From Scatomorpha stercorigallinarum (GTDB taxonomy: Bacteria > Bacillota > Clostridia > Oscillospirales > Oscillospiraceae): a stretch of 64,000 nt of DNA. The stretch spans positions 72,316 to 136,315 of the forward strand of contig CALXGN010000006.1 in assembly GCA_944387865.1 (NCBI GenBank). Direction: 5' to 3'. The position numbers and the translations under genes are program-made. Under the pieces are notes generated by a model, which ran no database searches, was not told where the DNA came from, and saw only the letters and a program-made list of their open reading frames with translations. Shown piece by piece: positions 7,669-16,500 of this stretch; the stretch's first letter is position 1; every line of letters starts with the position of its first letter.

Positions 7669-8720
7669 TATATCAGATGGTCCTTTACTATCGGGATTTT
7701 GGAGAGCACCCACCAGGCGGCGAGGCTGAGCGCGAGCACACAGGCCGCCTGTACCGGCACGGCCAGCAGCGGCGGCATGACCGTGAGGTCGAAGCCGAAC
7801 TGGCGGAAGGCCATCACGAAGGCCATGTGTATGAGATAGACGGCGAAGCTGGCCTTCACCAGGCGGGCGACGCGCGCGCTGCTCGCGCGCTGTGCGAAGC
7901 GGCGGCGGAGGGCGCAGAAGAGGCCCGCGGCCATCAGCGCCGGACCGGGGGACATGCCCTCCATGAACTGCAGGGCGTTTTCGCCCGTGAGGACGGAGGC
8001 GAGCGCCGTGCCGCCGAAAGTGAGGGCAAAGCCGGCGAGGAACATCAGCACGCCGCCGCGCAGGGAGAGGCTCTCCACGTCCCGCGTATTCAGATAGTGC
8101 CCCAGCAGGGCGTAGCCCATGGCGGACCAGGCCATGTTGATGTCGTACTGCGTGGTGATGCCGCCCAGCCATTCGAGCGGCGGGTAATAGCGCAGCAGGG
8201 GCACGGCGATGCCCAGCACGGCCCAGACGGCGATGGCGTAGCGCATCTCCCGCTCCGTGGCGGCGCGGGTGAACACGCGCAGCACGGGCAGCAGGGCGTA
8301 CAGCAGCAGGAGTATCTGTAAATAGTACAGGTGGAAGTAGTGGTCGAACTTCAGCGTGTGGACGATGGAGTTTATGAGGAAGTTTTCCTCCGTCCAGCGG
8401 ATGAGGATGTACTGGCCCGCGACCACCAGCATGTAATAGGCCCAGGACCAGAACAGGAGGATGATGAGCACGCGCAGGAAGTATTTTTTCCACACCGTTT
8501 TGGCGTCCAGCCGCCGCGCGGGCGGGAGCATCAGCGCGCCGGTGCACATGAAGAACACGGGCACGGCGAAGCGCGCCAGCGAATCCCAGAACGCGCTGCT
8601 GAGCCAGCTGAAGCTGCCGATGGGGAAGAGCTCCAGGCCGTAACCGGAGAGATGGATGACGGCGACGCCCACGCAGGCGAGCAGTTTCATCGCGTCGAGG
8701 GCGAGCGAGCGTTTTTGCAT
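7668..8720 (-). CDS. Acyltransferase family 3 membrane protein
   Basis: 350-residue integral membrane acyltransferase of the type that O-acylates surface carbohydrates. Start ATG at 8720 has GGAGGAAAT directly upstream. The first helix holds the family motif (LDAMKLLACVGVAVIHLSG, with the conserved histidine near residue 23), and about ten membrane segments follow, including FFMCTGALMLPP with the conserved FF..G. It overlaps the O-antigen-ligase-like gene by 34 bases and the AlkZ-related gene by one base. Joint transcription with the ligase suggests modification of a surface glycan. Confidence 0.85.
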   Translation of the reverse strand: MQKRSLALDAMKLLACVGVAVIHLSGYGLELFPIGSFSWLSSAFWDSLARFAVPVFFMCTGALMLPPARRLDAKTVWKKYFLRVLIILLFWSWAYYMLVVAGQYILIRWTEENFLINSIVHTLKFDHYFHLYYLQILLLLYALLPVLRVFTRAATEREMRYAIAVWAVLGIAVPLLRYYPPLEWLGGITTQYDINMAWSAMGYALLGHYLNTRDVESLSLRGGVLMFLAGFALTFGGTALASVLTGENALQFMEGMSPGPALMAAGLFCALRRRFAQRASSARVARLVKASFAVYLIHMAFVMAFRQFGFDLTVMPPLLAVPVQAACVLALSLAAWWVLSKIPIVKDHLI

Positions 8721-9988
8721 ATTTCCTCCTCCTTCCGGGAGCAGATGAGGCCCATGTATATCCACACGAGCGGCGCCACCAGGCAGAGCCCGAGCCCGAA
8801 GAGGCTCTGCACCAGGTAACAGGCGAGCGCCGCGCCCACGGCCGGCGCACAGCCGCGGAAAAAGCGCCGCAGGCTCTCCGCACAGAGGGCGAGATAGGGG
8901 ATGAGCCCGAGAGCGCCGAGGTTGACGAGGTAGCCCAGCGGCTCGCAGTGCGCGTTGTCCACATGCGTGGACATGGTGGAGCCGGTCTCTTCCACAAATC
9001 GGGAGAAGGTCATGTCCGTGCGCAGCGCGAGCGTGTCCGGCCCGCCGCCCACGAGCGGCCGCTCGCCGGCCAGGCGCAGGCATTCGCGCCAGATGGCCAC
9101 GCGGCTGGAGCCGTAGCTGTCCTCCACATGGCCGTGCAGGAGCTGCGAGAGCTCGTGCAGCGTGCCGCTGCCGCCGCCGTAGAAATAGACGGCCGCGAGG
9201 GCGGCCAGGCAGAGGGCGGCCAGGCAGCCGGCGGCGATGAGCGCCTTTTTGCGGCTGTGAGAGGTAAAGTTTACATAATACGGTATCAACACCACCGCCG
9301 CGGCGGCCAGCGCCACGGCCCCGGAGGCCACGCGCGAGGCGATGAGCACCCCCAGGCAGAGCGCGGCGGCAACGAGCACAAGGCGGTCGCGCAGCGCGCG
9401 GTGCGTCAGCGCGTGCCAGACAAAGAGGGGGATGCAGAGGCAATAAAAGGCGGCGAGCAGGTTGGTGTTGCCGATCGTGCCGAGAAACTCGCCCGTGTAG
9501 CGCACATTGGCGTCGAAGTATGTGAGCTCTCCGGGGTAGAGGCCGAAGGGGTTTTCGCCCAGCAGCTGGGGGATGGCCACCAGCGAGCAGATGGAGGCGG
9601 AGGCGGCGAGCAGGTAGACATAATATTTTTTCCACTCGCCGAAGGCGGAGACGCCGAGGAAGATGCCGCCGTACAGCAGCAGCGTCAGCAGCCCGTCGTA
9701 GCGGCTCGCGCCCAGTATCACGGCGCGGCCGTAGGGCGAGAGGGCCGCCGAGAGGCAGGCCGCGGCCATGAAGGCGAGGGCGAACCACTGCGGCAGGCGC
9801 GCCCGGCGCGGCTTTTCGCCGACCAGCAGCGCGCAGGGCAGCAGCAGGGCCAGATAGAGGGCGCTGAGCACGGCGAAAAAGAGGAATTTGCCGCGGGTGA
9901 TGGCGGCGTAGCCCTCCGTGCCCGTCCACAGGGGGAAAACGAGCAGCATCAGCGATATGTACTTGTCCGTCAGCCATCGCGCTTTCAT
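8687..9988 (-). CDS. O-antigen ligase/polymerase-like (Wzy_C) membrane protein
   Basis: 433-residue polytopic protein with about 10-12 membrane helices. The signature of the O-antigen ligase superfamily is visible as GTIGNTNLLAAFYCLCIP (residues about 170-187), then the periplasmic-loop block GSSRVAIWRECLRLAGERPLVGGGPDT (about 300-326) and the downstream conserved histidine in STHVDNAHCEPL. Such proteins join or polymerise surface polysaccharides outside the membrane. The first gene of the run. No Shine-Dalgarno sequence precedes the ATG and a promoter -10 lies only seven bases upstream, so translation may be leaderless or may start elsewhere. Confidence 0.75.
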   Translation of the reverse strand: MKARWLTDKYISLMLLVFPLWTGTEGYAAITRGKFLFFAVLSALYLALLLPCALLVGEKPRRARLPQWFALAFMAAACLSAALSPYGRAVILGASRYDGLLTLLLYGGIFLGVSAFGEWKKYYVYLLAASASICSLVAIPQLLGENPFGLYPGELTYFDANVRYTGEFLGTIGNTNLLAAFYCLCIPLFVWHALTHRALRDRLVLVAAALCLGVLIASRVASGAVALAAAAVVLIPYYVNFTSHSRKKALIAAGCLAALCLAALAAVYFYGGGSGTLHELSQLLHGHVEDSYGSSRVAIWRECLRLAGERPLVGGGPDTLALRTDMTFSRFVEETGSTMSTHVDNAHCEPLGYLVNLGALGLIPYLALCAESLRRFFRGCAPAVGAALACYLVQSLFGLGLCLVAPLVWIYMGLICSRKEEEICKNARSPSTR

Positions 9989-9994
9989 ATGTGA

Positions 9995-10023
9995 ATATTA
10001 GCACACTTCGCCCTTGCGCGCAA
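9995..10023 (-). promoter_or_regulatory. Promoter before the O-antigen-ligase-like gene
   Basis: Minus-strand TTGCGC, 17-base spacer, TAATAT. The predicted start of transcription coincides with the ATG at 9988. Confidence 0.5.
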
Positions 10024-10062
10024 TGGCGGCATGTGTTTTAATGTCACGTGGAGGCGAGAAGT

Positions 10063-10821
10063 ATGTATTTTGATTCGCACGCGCACTACGACAGCCGGCA
10101 GTTCGACCGGGACCGCGAGGAGCTGCTCGCTGCCCTGCCCGCGCGGGGCGTGGAGTGCGTGATAGACCCCGGCTGCGACGGGGAGACGAGCCGCCTGGCG
10201 CTGGATATCGCGGAGCGGCATGGCTATATCTACGCCGCCGTGGGCTGGCACCCGCAGGAGTGGGAGAGCTGGACGGAGGGCAGCCTGGACGAGATACGCG
10301 CGCTGGCCGCGCACCCGCGGGCCGTGGCCATCGGCGAGATCGGGCTCGACTACTACTGGGACAAGGAGCACAAGGAGCTGCAGGAGCATATGCTGCGCGC
10401 GCAGCTGGAGCTGGCGCTGGAACTGGATAAGCCCGTCATCATCCACGACCGGGACGCGCACGCCGACTGCATGGCCATAACGCTCGGCTATCCTGCGCTG
10501 AGGGGCGTGTACCACTGCTTTTCCGGCAGCGCGCAGATGGCGCGGCAGCTGTTGGAGGCCGGCTGGTACCTGGGCTTCGACGGGCCGGTGACATATAAAA
10601 ACGCACGCCGTAACCTGGAAGCGCTTGTCGCCACGCCGCTGGAGCGGATACTGATCGAGACGGACAGCCCCTATCTGACGCCGGAGCCGCTGCGCGGGCA
10701 GCGCAACGACAGCGCGAAGCTGGAATACGTCGTGCGCAAGATCGCGGAGGTCAAGGGCATGGAGCCGGAGGCCGTGGCGCGCGCCACGGCGGAAAACGCG
10801 AGGAGGCTGTTCAACATATGA
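10063..10821 (+). CDS. TatD-family metal-dependent deoxyribonuclease
   Basis: 252-residue TIM-barrel metallohydrolase from the ATG at 10063, with GGAGG eight bases upstream; the in-frame GTG at 10048 overlaps that RBS and is rejected. Metal and catalytic residues of the family are present: DSHAHYD at 4-10, GEIGLDYYW near 92-100, VIIHDRDAH near 126-134, HCFSG near 150, and ETDSPYL near 199-205. Such enzymes trim DNA 3' ends or remove D-aminoacyl groups depending on subfamily. The following GNAT gene overlaps by four bases (ATGA), so they are cotranscribed. Confidence 0.9.
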   Translation: MYFDSHAHYDSRQFDRDREELLAALPARGVECVIDPGCDGETSRLALDIAERHGYIYAAVGWHPQEWESWTEGSLDEIRALAAHPRAVAIGEIGLDYYWDKEHKELQEHMLRAQLELALELDKPVIIHDRDAHADCMAITLGYPALRGVYHCFSGSAQMARQLLEAGWYLGFDGPVTYKNARRNLEALVATPLERILIETDSPYLTPEPLRGQRNDSAKLEYVVRKIAEVKGMEPEAVARATAENARRLFNI

Positions 10822-11294
10822 CGATCAGGGAAATAAACGAGCGGACGCCGGAGCTCATAGAGCGGCTGACGGCGGTCTGGGAGAGCTCCGCGCGTGCGAC
10901 GCACACGTTCCTCTCCGAGCAGGAGCTCATGGAGATAAAAAAAGAGGTGCCGGGCGCCCTGCGCGGCGTAGACAGGCTGTTTACGGCGGAGGATGAGGAA
11001 GGCATCCCCGCCGCGTTCATGGGCGTGGAGGGGCCGTCGCTGGAGATGCTGTTCGTCTCCGCCGCCGCGCGCGGCCGCGGGATGGGCGGCGCGCTGCTGA
11101 GGTACGGCGTCGAGCGCTGCGGCGTGCGCACCCTGGCGGTGAACGAGCAAAACCCGCAGGCGCGCGGGGTCTATGAGCACATGGGCTTTGCGGCCGTGCG
11201 GCGCACGGAGCTGGACGAACAGGGGAGGCCTTACCCGCTGGTCTACATGGAGCTGAGGCGGGAGCCAAAGCATATTGAAGACGGCGGGCGATGA
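10818..11294 (+). CDS. GNAT-family N-acetyltransferase
   Basis: 158 residues. The acetyl-CoA pyrophosphate loop is LFVSAAARGRGMGGALLRYG (residues about 77-96), with the R/Q-x-x-G-x-G/A pattern as RGRGMG, and the C-terminal NPQARGVYEHMGFAAVRR strand-helix is typical. It acetylates an amine on an unknown small molecule or protein. Translationally coupled to the TatD-family gene. The promoter of the next gene overlaps its last codons. Confidence 0.88.
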   Translation: MTIREINERTPELIERLTAVWESSARATHTFLSEQELMEIKKEVPGALRGVDRLFTAEDEEGIPAAFMGVEGPSLEMLFVSAAARGRGMGGALLRYGVERCGVRTLAVNEQNPQARGVYEHMGFAAVRRTELDEQGRPYPLVYMELRREPKHIEDGGR

Positions 11295-11303
11295 TGGTAT
11301 AAT
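11275..11303 (+). promoter_or_regulatory. Promoter of the His-rich/CooT-like gene pair
   Basis: TTGAAG, 17-base spacer, TATAAT, overlapping the end of the GNAT gene. The RBS GGGAGGACG and ATG follow about 30 bases later. Confidence 0.65.
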
Positions 11304-11338
11304 ACCCTCAGAAACGATCGACGAAAGGGAGGACGATC

Positions 11339-11608
11339 ATGTTCATTCTGAGAATGGCCCTTCACGAAGGCGGGCACGGGCACGAGCACACGCATGACAT
11401 GAGCCTGACGCCCGAGCAGACCATCGCCCTGCTGGGCTACACGCTGGAGCACAACCGCAGCCACGTCGAGGAGCTGGGCGACCTGGCTCTCGCGCTGGAG
11501 CTGCAGGGCAAGGACGAAGCGGCGCAGTCCGTGCACGAGGCGATACACTTCTTTGAGCACGGCAACGACAGGCTGAACGAGGCCCTGCTGCTGGCAAAGG
11601 GGGAGTGA
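11339..11608 (+). CDS. Small histidine-rich protein of unknown function
   Basis: 89 residues with a strong RBS (GGGAGGACG). The N-terminal stretch MFILRMALHEGGHGHEHTHD holds five histidines within 12 residues, a probable metal-binding tail, followed by a helical acidic domain with further histidines (HNRSHVEELGD, VHEAIHFFEHGND). No enzyme motif is seen. It ends three bases before a CooT-like nickel protein, so nickel (or a similar ion) storage, delivery or sensing is a reasonable guess. I do not recognise a named family with certainty. Confidence 0.65.
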   Translation: MFILRMALHEGGHGHEHTHDMSLTPEQTIALLGYTLEHNRSHVEELGDLALALELQGKDEAAQSVHEAIHFFEHGNDRLNEALLLAKGE

Positions 11609-11611
11609 AGC

Positions 11612-11800
11612 ATGTGCCTTTCGGATGCCTTTGCGGTCAGCGGCGGCGAGCGCAGGCCGCTGATGAACTATGTCTCCGGCATCTCCGTGGACGGCGAAAA
11701 GGTCGTGCTGACGGATATGCTGGGCGCGAAAAAGACCGTCACCGGCACGCTGAAGAGCGTGGACCTGACGAAAAACGTCATCCTCATCGAGACGGAGTAA
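11612..11800 (+). CDS. CooT-family nickel-binding protein
   Basis: 62 residues beginning Met-Cys-Leu, as in CooT, whose Cys2 binds nickel. The body is a small beta protein (DGEKVVLTDMLGAKKTVTGTLKSVDLTKNVILIE) of normal family length. CooT in Rhodospirillum supports nickel loading of CO dehydrogenase; homologues occur in many anaerobes without that enzyme. Paired with a histidine-rich small protein and followed by a strong terminator. No hydrogenase, urease or CO dehydrogenase gene is in the window, so the client enzyme is unknown. Confidence 0.8.
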   Translation: MCLSDAFAVSGGERRPLMNYVSGISVDGEKVVLTDMLGAKKTVTGTLKSVDLTKNVILIETE

Positions 11801-11805
11801 AGATT

Positions 11806-11845
11806 CGCCCCGGGAGCCGCAAACACGGCTCCCGGGGCGCTTTTT
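11806..11845 (+). terminator. Intrinsic terminator after the CooT-like gene
   Basis: Perfect 14-base GC-rich stem (11806-11819 with 11826-11839), 6-base loop, then CTTTTT. Confidence 0.9.
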
Positions 11846-11862
11846 ATCGTGTTATATCCCCG

Positions 11863-12642
11863 TCAGGCGAGCAGGGACAGCAGCTGCGGGTGCAGCGGGG
11901 CGTTGGCGGCGAGGACGGCGCTGCCGTGCGTCAGCGGCAGGGGCTCGCCGGTGAGCGTGGTGGCCCTGCCCCCGGCCTCGGCAACGATGAGCGCGCCGGC
12001 GGCGTAGTCCCAGGGCTGGAGCATCAGCTCCACATAGGCGTCCAGCCGGCCCACGGCCACGTGGCAGAGGTCGAGCGAGGCGCAGCCGGAGCGGCGCACG
12101 TCCTGGCAGCGGTCATAGAGCAGGCGCATCTGGCGGAAGGCCTCGCCGGCCATGTGCTTGTAGCCGGGCACGGTGCCGACGGCCACCAGGGCGTCCTGGA
12201 ACTGGGACGAGCGGCTGACGGAGATGAGCTCGCCGTTGAGGCTGGCGCCGCAGCCCTCGCAGGCCGAGTAGCACTCACCGCGGAAGGGGTCGTACACCAC
12301 GCCGAAGCGCACCGCGCCGCCCTCCGCATAGGCCAGCGACACGGCGCTCAGCCGCAGGCCGTGGATGAGGTTGGTCGTGCCGTCAACGGGGTCGAGTATC
12401 CAGAAGGGGCGCGCGGGGTCGATGGCGGAGTTGTCCTTCTCCTCGCCCATGAACTGTACATTGGGCGCAATGGCCGCCAGCTGCCGCGCCAGGAAGCCCT
12501 GCACGGCCACGTCCACGTCCGTGACGAAATCGGCAGCGCCCTTGGCCCGCACACGGTGTATGCCGCTCGACAAAATGACCTCGCCGGCCTCCCGCACGGC
12601 GTCGATGGCCCGCATCATGATGGGCTCGTATCGTATGCTCAT
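11863..12642 (-). CDS. Inositol monophosphatase family protein
   Basis: 259-residue Mg-dependent phosphatase from the ATG at 12642 (GGGGTG upstream); the longer in-frame start at 12681 lacks an RBS. All metal-site motifs are present: GEE at 66-68, WILDPVDGTTN at 81-91, and WDYAAGALIVAEAGG near 204-218. Family members hydrolyse inositol phosphates, fructose-1,6-bisphosphate, NADP or PAP; sequence alone does not choose. Monocistronic: downstream is the CooT terminator in the opposite orientation and upstream is the repeat island. Confidence 0.9.
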   Translation of the reverse strand: MSIRYEPIMMRAIDAVREAGEVILSSGIHRVRAKGAADFVTDVDVAVQGFLARQLAAIAPNVQFMGEEKDNSAIDPARPFWILDPVDGTTNLIHGLRLSAVSLAYAEGGAVRFGVVYDPFRGECYSACEGCGASLNGELISVSRSSQFQDALVAVGTVPGYKHMAGEAFRQMRLLYDRCQDVRRSGCASLDLCHVAVGRLDAYVELMLQPWDYAAGALIVAEAGGRATTLTGEPLPLTHGSAVLAANAPLHPQLLSLLA

Positions 12643-12689
12643 ATCAACACCCCTGAGTGGTATTTGCATTGATTTTAGCACAGGACGGT

Positions 12690-13476
12690 AAATTATTCAG
12701 CCGCAAAAATGTAAATTGTGCCGCCGCGTCGCGGCGGCGGGCGGGATGCAGGGCAAGGCCCTGCGGCCTGGTTCTGAGAGATTTCTTTTGCTTGCGCCAA
12801 AAGAAACCCCTCAGACTCCAAAGAAAAGCGCTTTGGCGGAAGTCGGAGCCGGGTGCTGTCTTTTATTGCTTTGCGCTTGTTCCGGGTGGTCATCCCGGTG
12901 TCGAATAGCCCTGCCCATCGCCGACCGCGGTTGGCTTCGCTTACGCTCGCGCCGCTGAGTTGTGGCAAGACCCAAGCCTCCCCTGCCGTGCAGGGGAGGT
13001 GGCGCCTGCGGAGCAGGCGACGGAGGGGTGTTGGAGGTTTGCGTATCTTACCAAAGAACCGCAGACCTTCGGCACCCCTCCGGCCGCACCTTAGTGCGGC
13101 CACCTCCCCTACAATGTAGGGGAGGCGAACCGCGGCGAGCGTAGCGAGCCGCCCGGGGGGCAAGGGGGCGGAGCCCCCAATAACGCCGCGACAAGCGCGG
13201 CGTTCCGCCCAACGCAAACCACCCCTCGTGGGCGGGCTCCGCCCGCCCGGCGCATTTCGCACGCCCGCGCCCGCCAGCGCGGGCGGCGTATTTAAGTCCC
13301 ATTTTGCTTAAGCAAAATGGGACACATTAGAAAAGCCCGTGCGGTCAGTGGCAGAAACCTCCCAAGCATAGGAATGGCCGCCCGCATAGGGCGGACAAAA
13401 TCGCCCCGGGGCTTTGCCTCGGGGCGATACCTTATCTTGCGCCTTTGAGGCGCAACCGCGCCGCCGTGCGGCGCGC
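12690..13476. repeat. Hairpin and interspersed-repeat island, no gene
   Basis: About 790 bases made almost entirely of inverted repeats: CCTCCCCTGC-type palindrome at 12977-12999, GCGCCTGC...GCAGGCG at 13002-13019, a related CCTCCCC pair near 13100-13130, GGGGGC..GCCCCC near 13157-13178, a perfect 28-base palindrome at 13296-13323, and a GCCCCGGGG..CCTCGGGGC hairpin near 13402-13426. Open frames here are products of the repeats: no RBS, no recognisable protein. Pieces recur in inverted orientation at 63235-63261 (25 of 27 bases) and 63277-63299, so this is a dispersed family, resembling the REP/MITE-like GC-rich elements found between genes in gut Clostridia. Confidence 0.7.
13296..13323. repeat. 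Perfect 28-base palindrome
   Basis: Two 14-base arms with no spacer, centred on CTTAAG. It lies inside the repeat island, between blocks of GC-rich hairpins, and is notably AT-rich in the middle. Could be a hairpin end of a small element or a dimer binding site. Confidence 0.6.
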
Positions 13477-13526
13477 AAAATATATGGGCCTCCGGGGCAA
13501 AAGCCCCGGAGGCCCATATATTTTTT
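13477..13526. terminator. Long hairpin terminator downstream of nifJ
   Basis: 22-base perfect stem (13477-13498 and 13503-13524) with an AAAA loop and A/T flanks on both sides, so it can stop transcription from either direction. Confidence 0.75.
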
Positions 13527-13539
13527 ATGGAGGGGAGCC

Positions 13540-13568
13540 TACGAGGGGGACCCCCGGTCCCCCTCGTA
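13540..13568. terminator. Second hairpin next to the nifJ stop codon
   Basis: 13-base stem with a CCC loop, eight bases beyond the nifJ stop. The T-run (TTTTCTTTT) lies on the plus strand side, so it would better stop plus-strand transcripts entering nifJ. Confidence 0.5.
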
Positions 13569-13575
13569 TTTTCTT

Positions 13576-16500
13576 TTACTCCTCGTACATCTTCTTCAGC
13601 TTGAGCAGGTGCTCATAGCGCGCCTTGGCGTTCTCCTCGCTGGCCTCGAACAGGCGTTCCGCACGGTCGGGGAACTCGCGGGTCAGGCGGGAGTAGCGGG
13701 CCTCGTTCATGAGGAACTCGCGGTAGCCGCCGGCAGGCTCCTTGCTGTCCAGCGTGAAGGGCTTCTCAGCCGCCGGGTCATAGCGGAAGAGGTTCCAGTA
13801 GCCGCAGTCAACGGCACGCTTCATCTCGGCCTGGCAGTTGGTCATGCCGCCCTTGATGCTGTGCATCTCGCAGGGGGCGTAGCCAATGATGAGGGACGGG
13901 CCGTGATAGGCCTCGGCCTCGGTGATGGCCTTGATGGTCTGGTTCGGGTTGGCGCCCATGGCGACCTGGGCCACGTAGACGTAACCATAGGTCATGGCGA
14001 GCTCGGCGAGGGCCTTGCTCTTGATCTCCTTGCCGGCCGCGGCAAACTGAGCAACCTGGCCGATGTTGGAGGCCTTGCTGGCCTGGCCGCCGGTGTTGGA
14101 ATAGACCTCGGTGTCGAACACGAAGACGTTGACGTCCTCGCCGCTGGCGAGCACATGGTCAAGGCCGCCGTAGCCGATGTCGTAGGCCCAGCCGTCGCCG
14201 CCCATGATCCAGACGGACTTCTTGTTCAGGTAATCCTTCTTGTCAAGGATCTCCTTGGCGAGCTTGCAGGCGTCGCACTCGCAGTAGGTCTTGCCGGCCT
14301 TGGCGAGCTTCTCGCCGAAAGCCTTGATCTCGGCGTTGTCGCTGGCGCAGAGCTCGTCCACGGTGCACAGGCCGTCCTCGAGGGCGGCGATGTAGGCCTT
14401 GGTGGCCTCGCCGTTGGCGTTGCCGTCGTTATAGGTGTCGAGCCACTTCTGGGCGGCTTCCTTGATGGCGGGAGTGCACCAGCTGAGGGCGATGAGCTCG
14501 CGGGTCTTTTCAGCGAGGTCGTCGCGGAGCTTCTTCTGGCCGAGGTAGAGGCCCAGGCCGTGCTCGGCGTTGTCCTCGAACAGGCTGTTGACCCAGGCGG
14601 GGCCCTTGCCTTCCTTGTTCACGGTGTACGGGCTGGTGGCCGCCGGACCGCCCCAGATGGAGGAGCAGCCGGTGGCGTTGGAGATTATCATGTGGTCGCC
14701 GAAGAGCTGGGTGATCAGGCGGGCGTAGCTGGTCTCGGCGCAGCCGGCGCAGCTGCCGGAGAACTCGAGCATGGGCTGCTTGAACTGGCTGCCCTTGACG
14801 GTGTTGTCCTGCATGTCCTTCTTCTCGGACACCTTCTCGGTCATATACGTCCAGACATCCTGCTGGTCGAGCTGGCTCTCCATCGGCACCATGGTCAGGC
14901 TCTTGGTCGGGCAGACGTTGGCGCAGACGCCGCAGCCCATGCAGTCCAGCGGGCTGACGGCCAGGGAGAAGCTGTACACGCCCTTGCCCTTGCCGGCCTT
15001 GACGGGGACGACCTTGGCGGCAGCGGGAGCGGCCTTGGCCTCTTCCTCGTTGAGGGCGTAAGCCCTGATGGTGGCGTGCGGGCAGACGTAGGCGCACTGG
15101 TTGCACTGTACGCACTTCTCGCTGTTCCACTCGGGCACGGAGACGGCCACGCCGCGCTTCTCATAGGCGCTCGCGCCGAGTTCGAAGGTGCCGTCCGCGT
15201 GGGCCTTGAAGGCGCTGACGGGCAGGCTGTCGCCGTCCATCTTGCCGACGGGGTCGAGGATCTCGCTGACCATCTTGACGACCGGGGCGCGGCCGGTGAG
15301 CTCGATGGGCTTGGTCTCGTCAACGGCGGTGAGCCAGCTCTCGGGCACGTCCACCACGGTGTAGGCGCTCGCGCCGAGCTCGATGGCCTTGTGGTTCATG
15401 TCCACGACGTCCTGGCCCTTCTTCAGGTAGGAGTGCGTGGCGGCGTCCTTCATGTACTTGATGGCCTGGTCCTCGGGGATGACGTTGGCCAGGGAGAAGA
15501 AGGCGCTCTGCAGGATGGTGTTGGTGCGCTTGCCCATGCCGATCTTGGCGGCGAGGTCGATCGCGTTGATCATGACGAGCTTTATCTTGTTCTTGGCGAT
15601 ATACCTCTTGGCGTCCGCGTCGAGGTGGTGCTCAAGCTCGGCGAAGTCCCACTGGCTGTTCACGAGGAACACGCCGCCGGCCTTCAGCTTCTGGGCCATC
15701 TTGAAGCCCTTGGTGATATAGCTGGGGTTGTGGCAGGCCACGAAGTCGGCCTTGTTTATATAGTACGGGCTCTTGATGGGCTTGTCGCCGAAGCGCAGGT
15801 GGCTGATGGTGACGCCGCCGGTCTTCTTGGAGTCGTACTGGAAGTAGGCCTGGACGTACTTGTTGGTGTGGTCGCCGATGATCTTGATGGAGTTCTTGTT
15901 GGCGCCGACGGTGCCGTCGCCGCCGAGGCCCCAGAACATGCAGGACACAGTGCCCTTGGGGGCGGTGTCCGGAGCGGCGGTCTCGCGCAGGGACATGCGG
16001 GTGACGTCGTCCACGATGCCGACGGTGAACTGGCGCTTCGGGTTGGCCTTGCTGAGCTCCTTGTAGACGGCGAAAACGCTCGCGGGAGGCGTGTCCTTGC
16101 TGGCCAGGCCGTAGCGGCCGCCGATCACGCGGATGTCGTTGCGGCCGGCGTTGGCCAGGCTGGTGACGACGTCCAGATAGAGGGGCTCGCCCTGGGCGCC
16201 CGGCTCCTTGGTGCGGTCGAGCACGGCGATGGACTTACATGTCTCGGGGATGGCGGCCAGCAGCTTGTCCGCGCGCCAGGGGCGGTACAGGCGGACCTTG
16301 ATGAGGCCGACCTTCTGGCCGTGGGCGTTCAGGTAGTCGATGACTTCCTCGGTCACGTCGCAGATGGAGCCCATGGCGACGATGACGCGGTCGGCGTCCG
16401 GCGCGCCGTAGTAGTTGAAGAGCTGGTAGTCGGTGCCGAGCTTGCGGTTGACCTTCTTCATATACTCCTCGACGATGCCGGGGACGGCCTCGTAGTACTT

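Noticed and set aside
12657..13517. Several 60-190 codon frames in the repeat island
   Set aside because: They translate hairpin repeats, lack ribosome binding sites and show no conserved domain.
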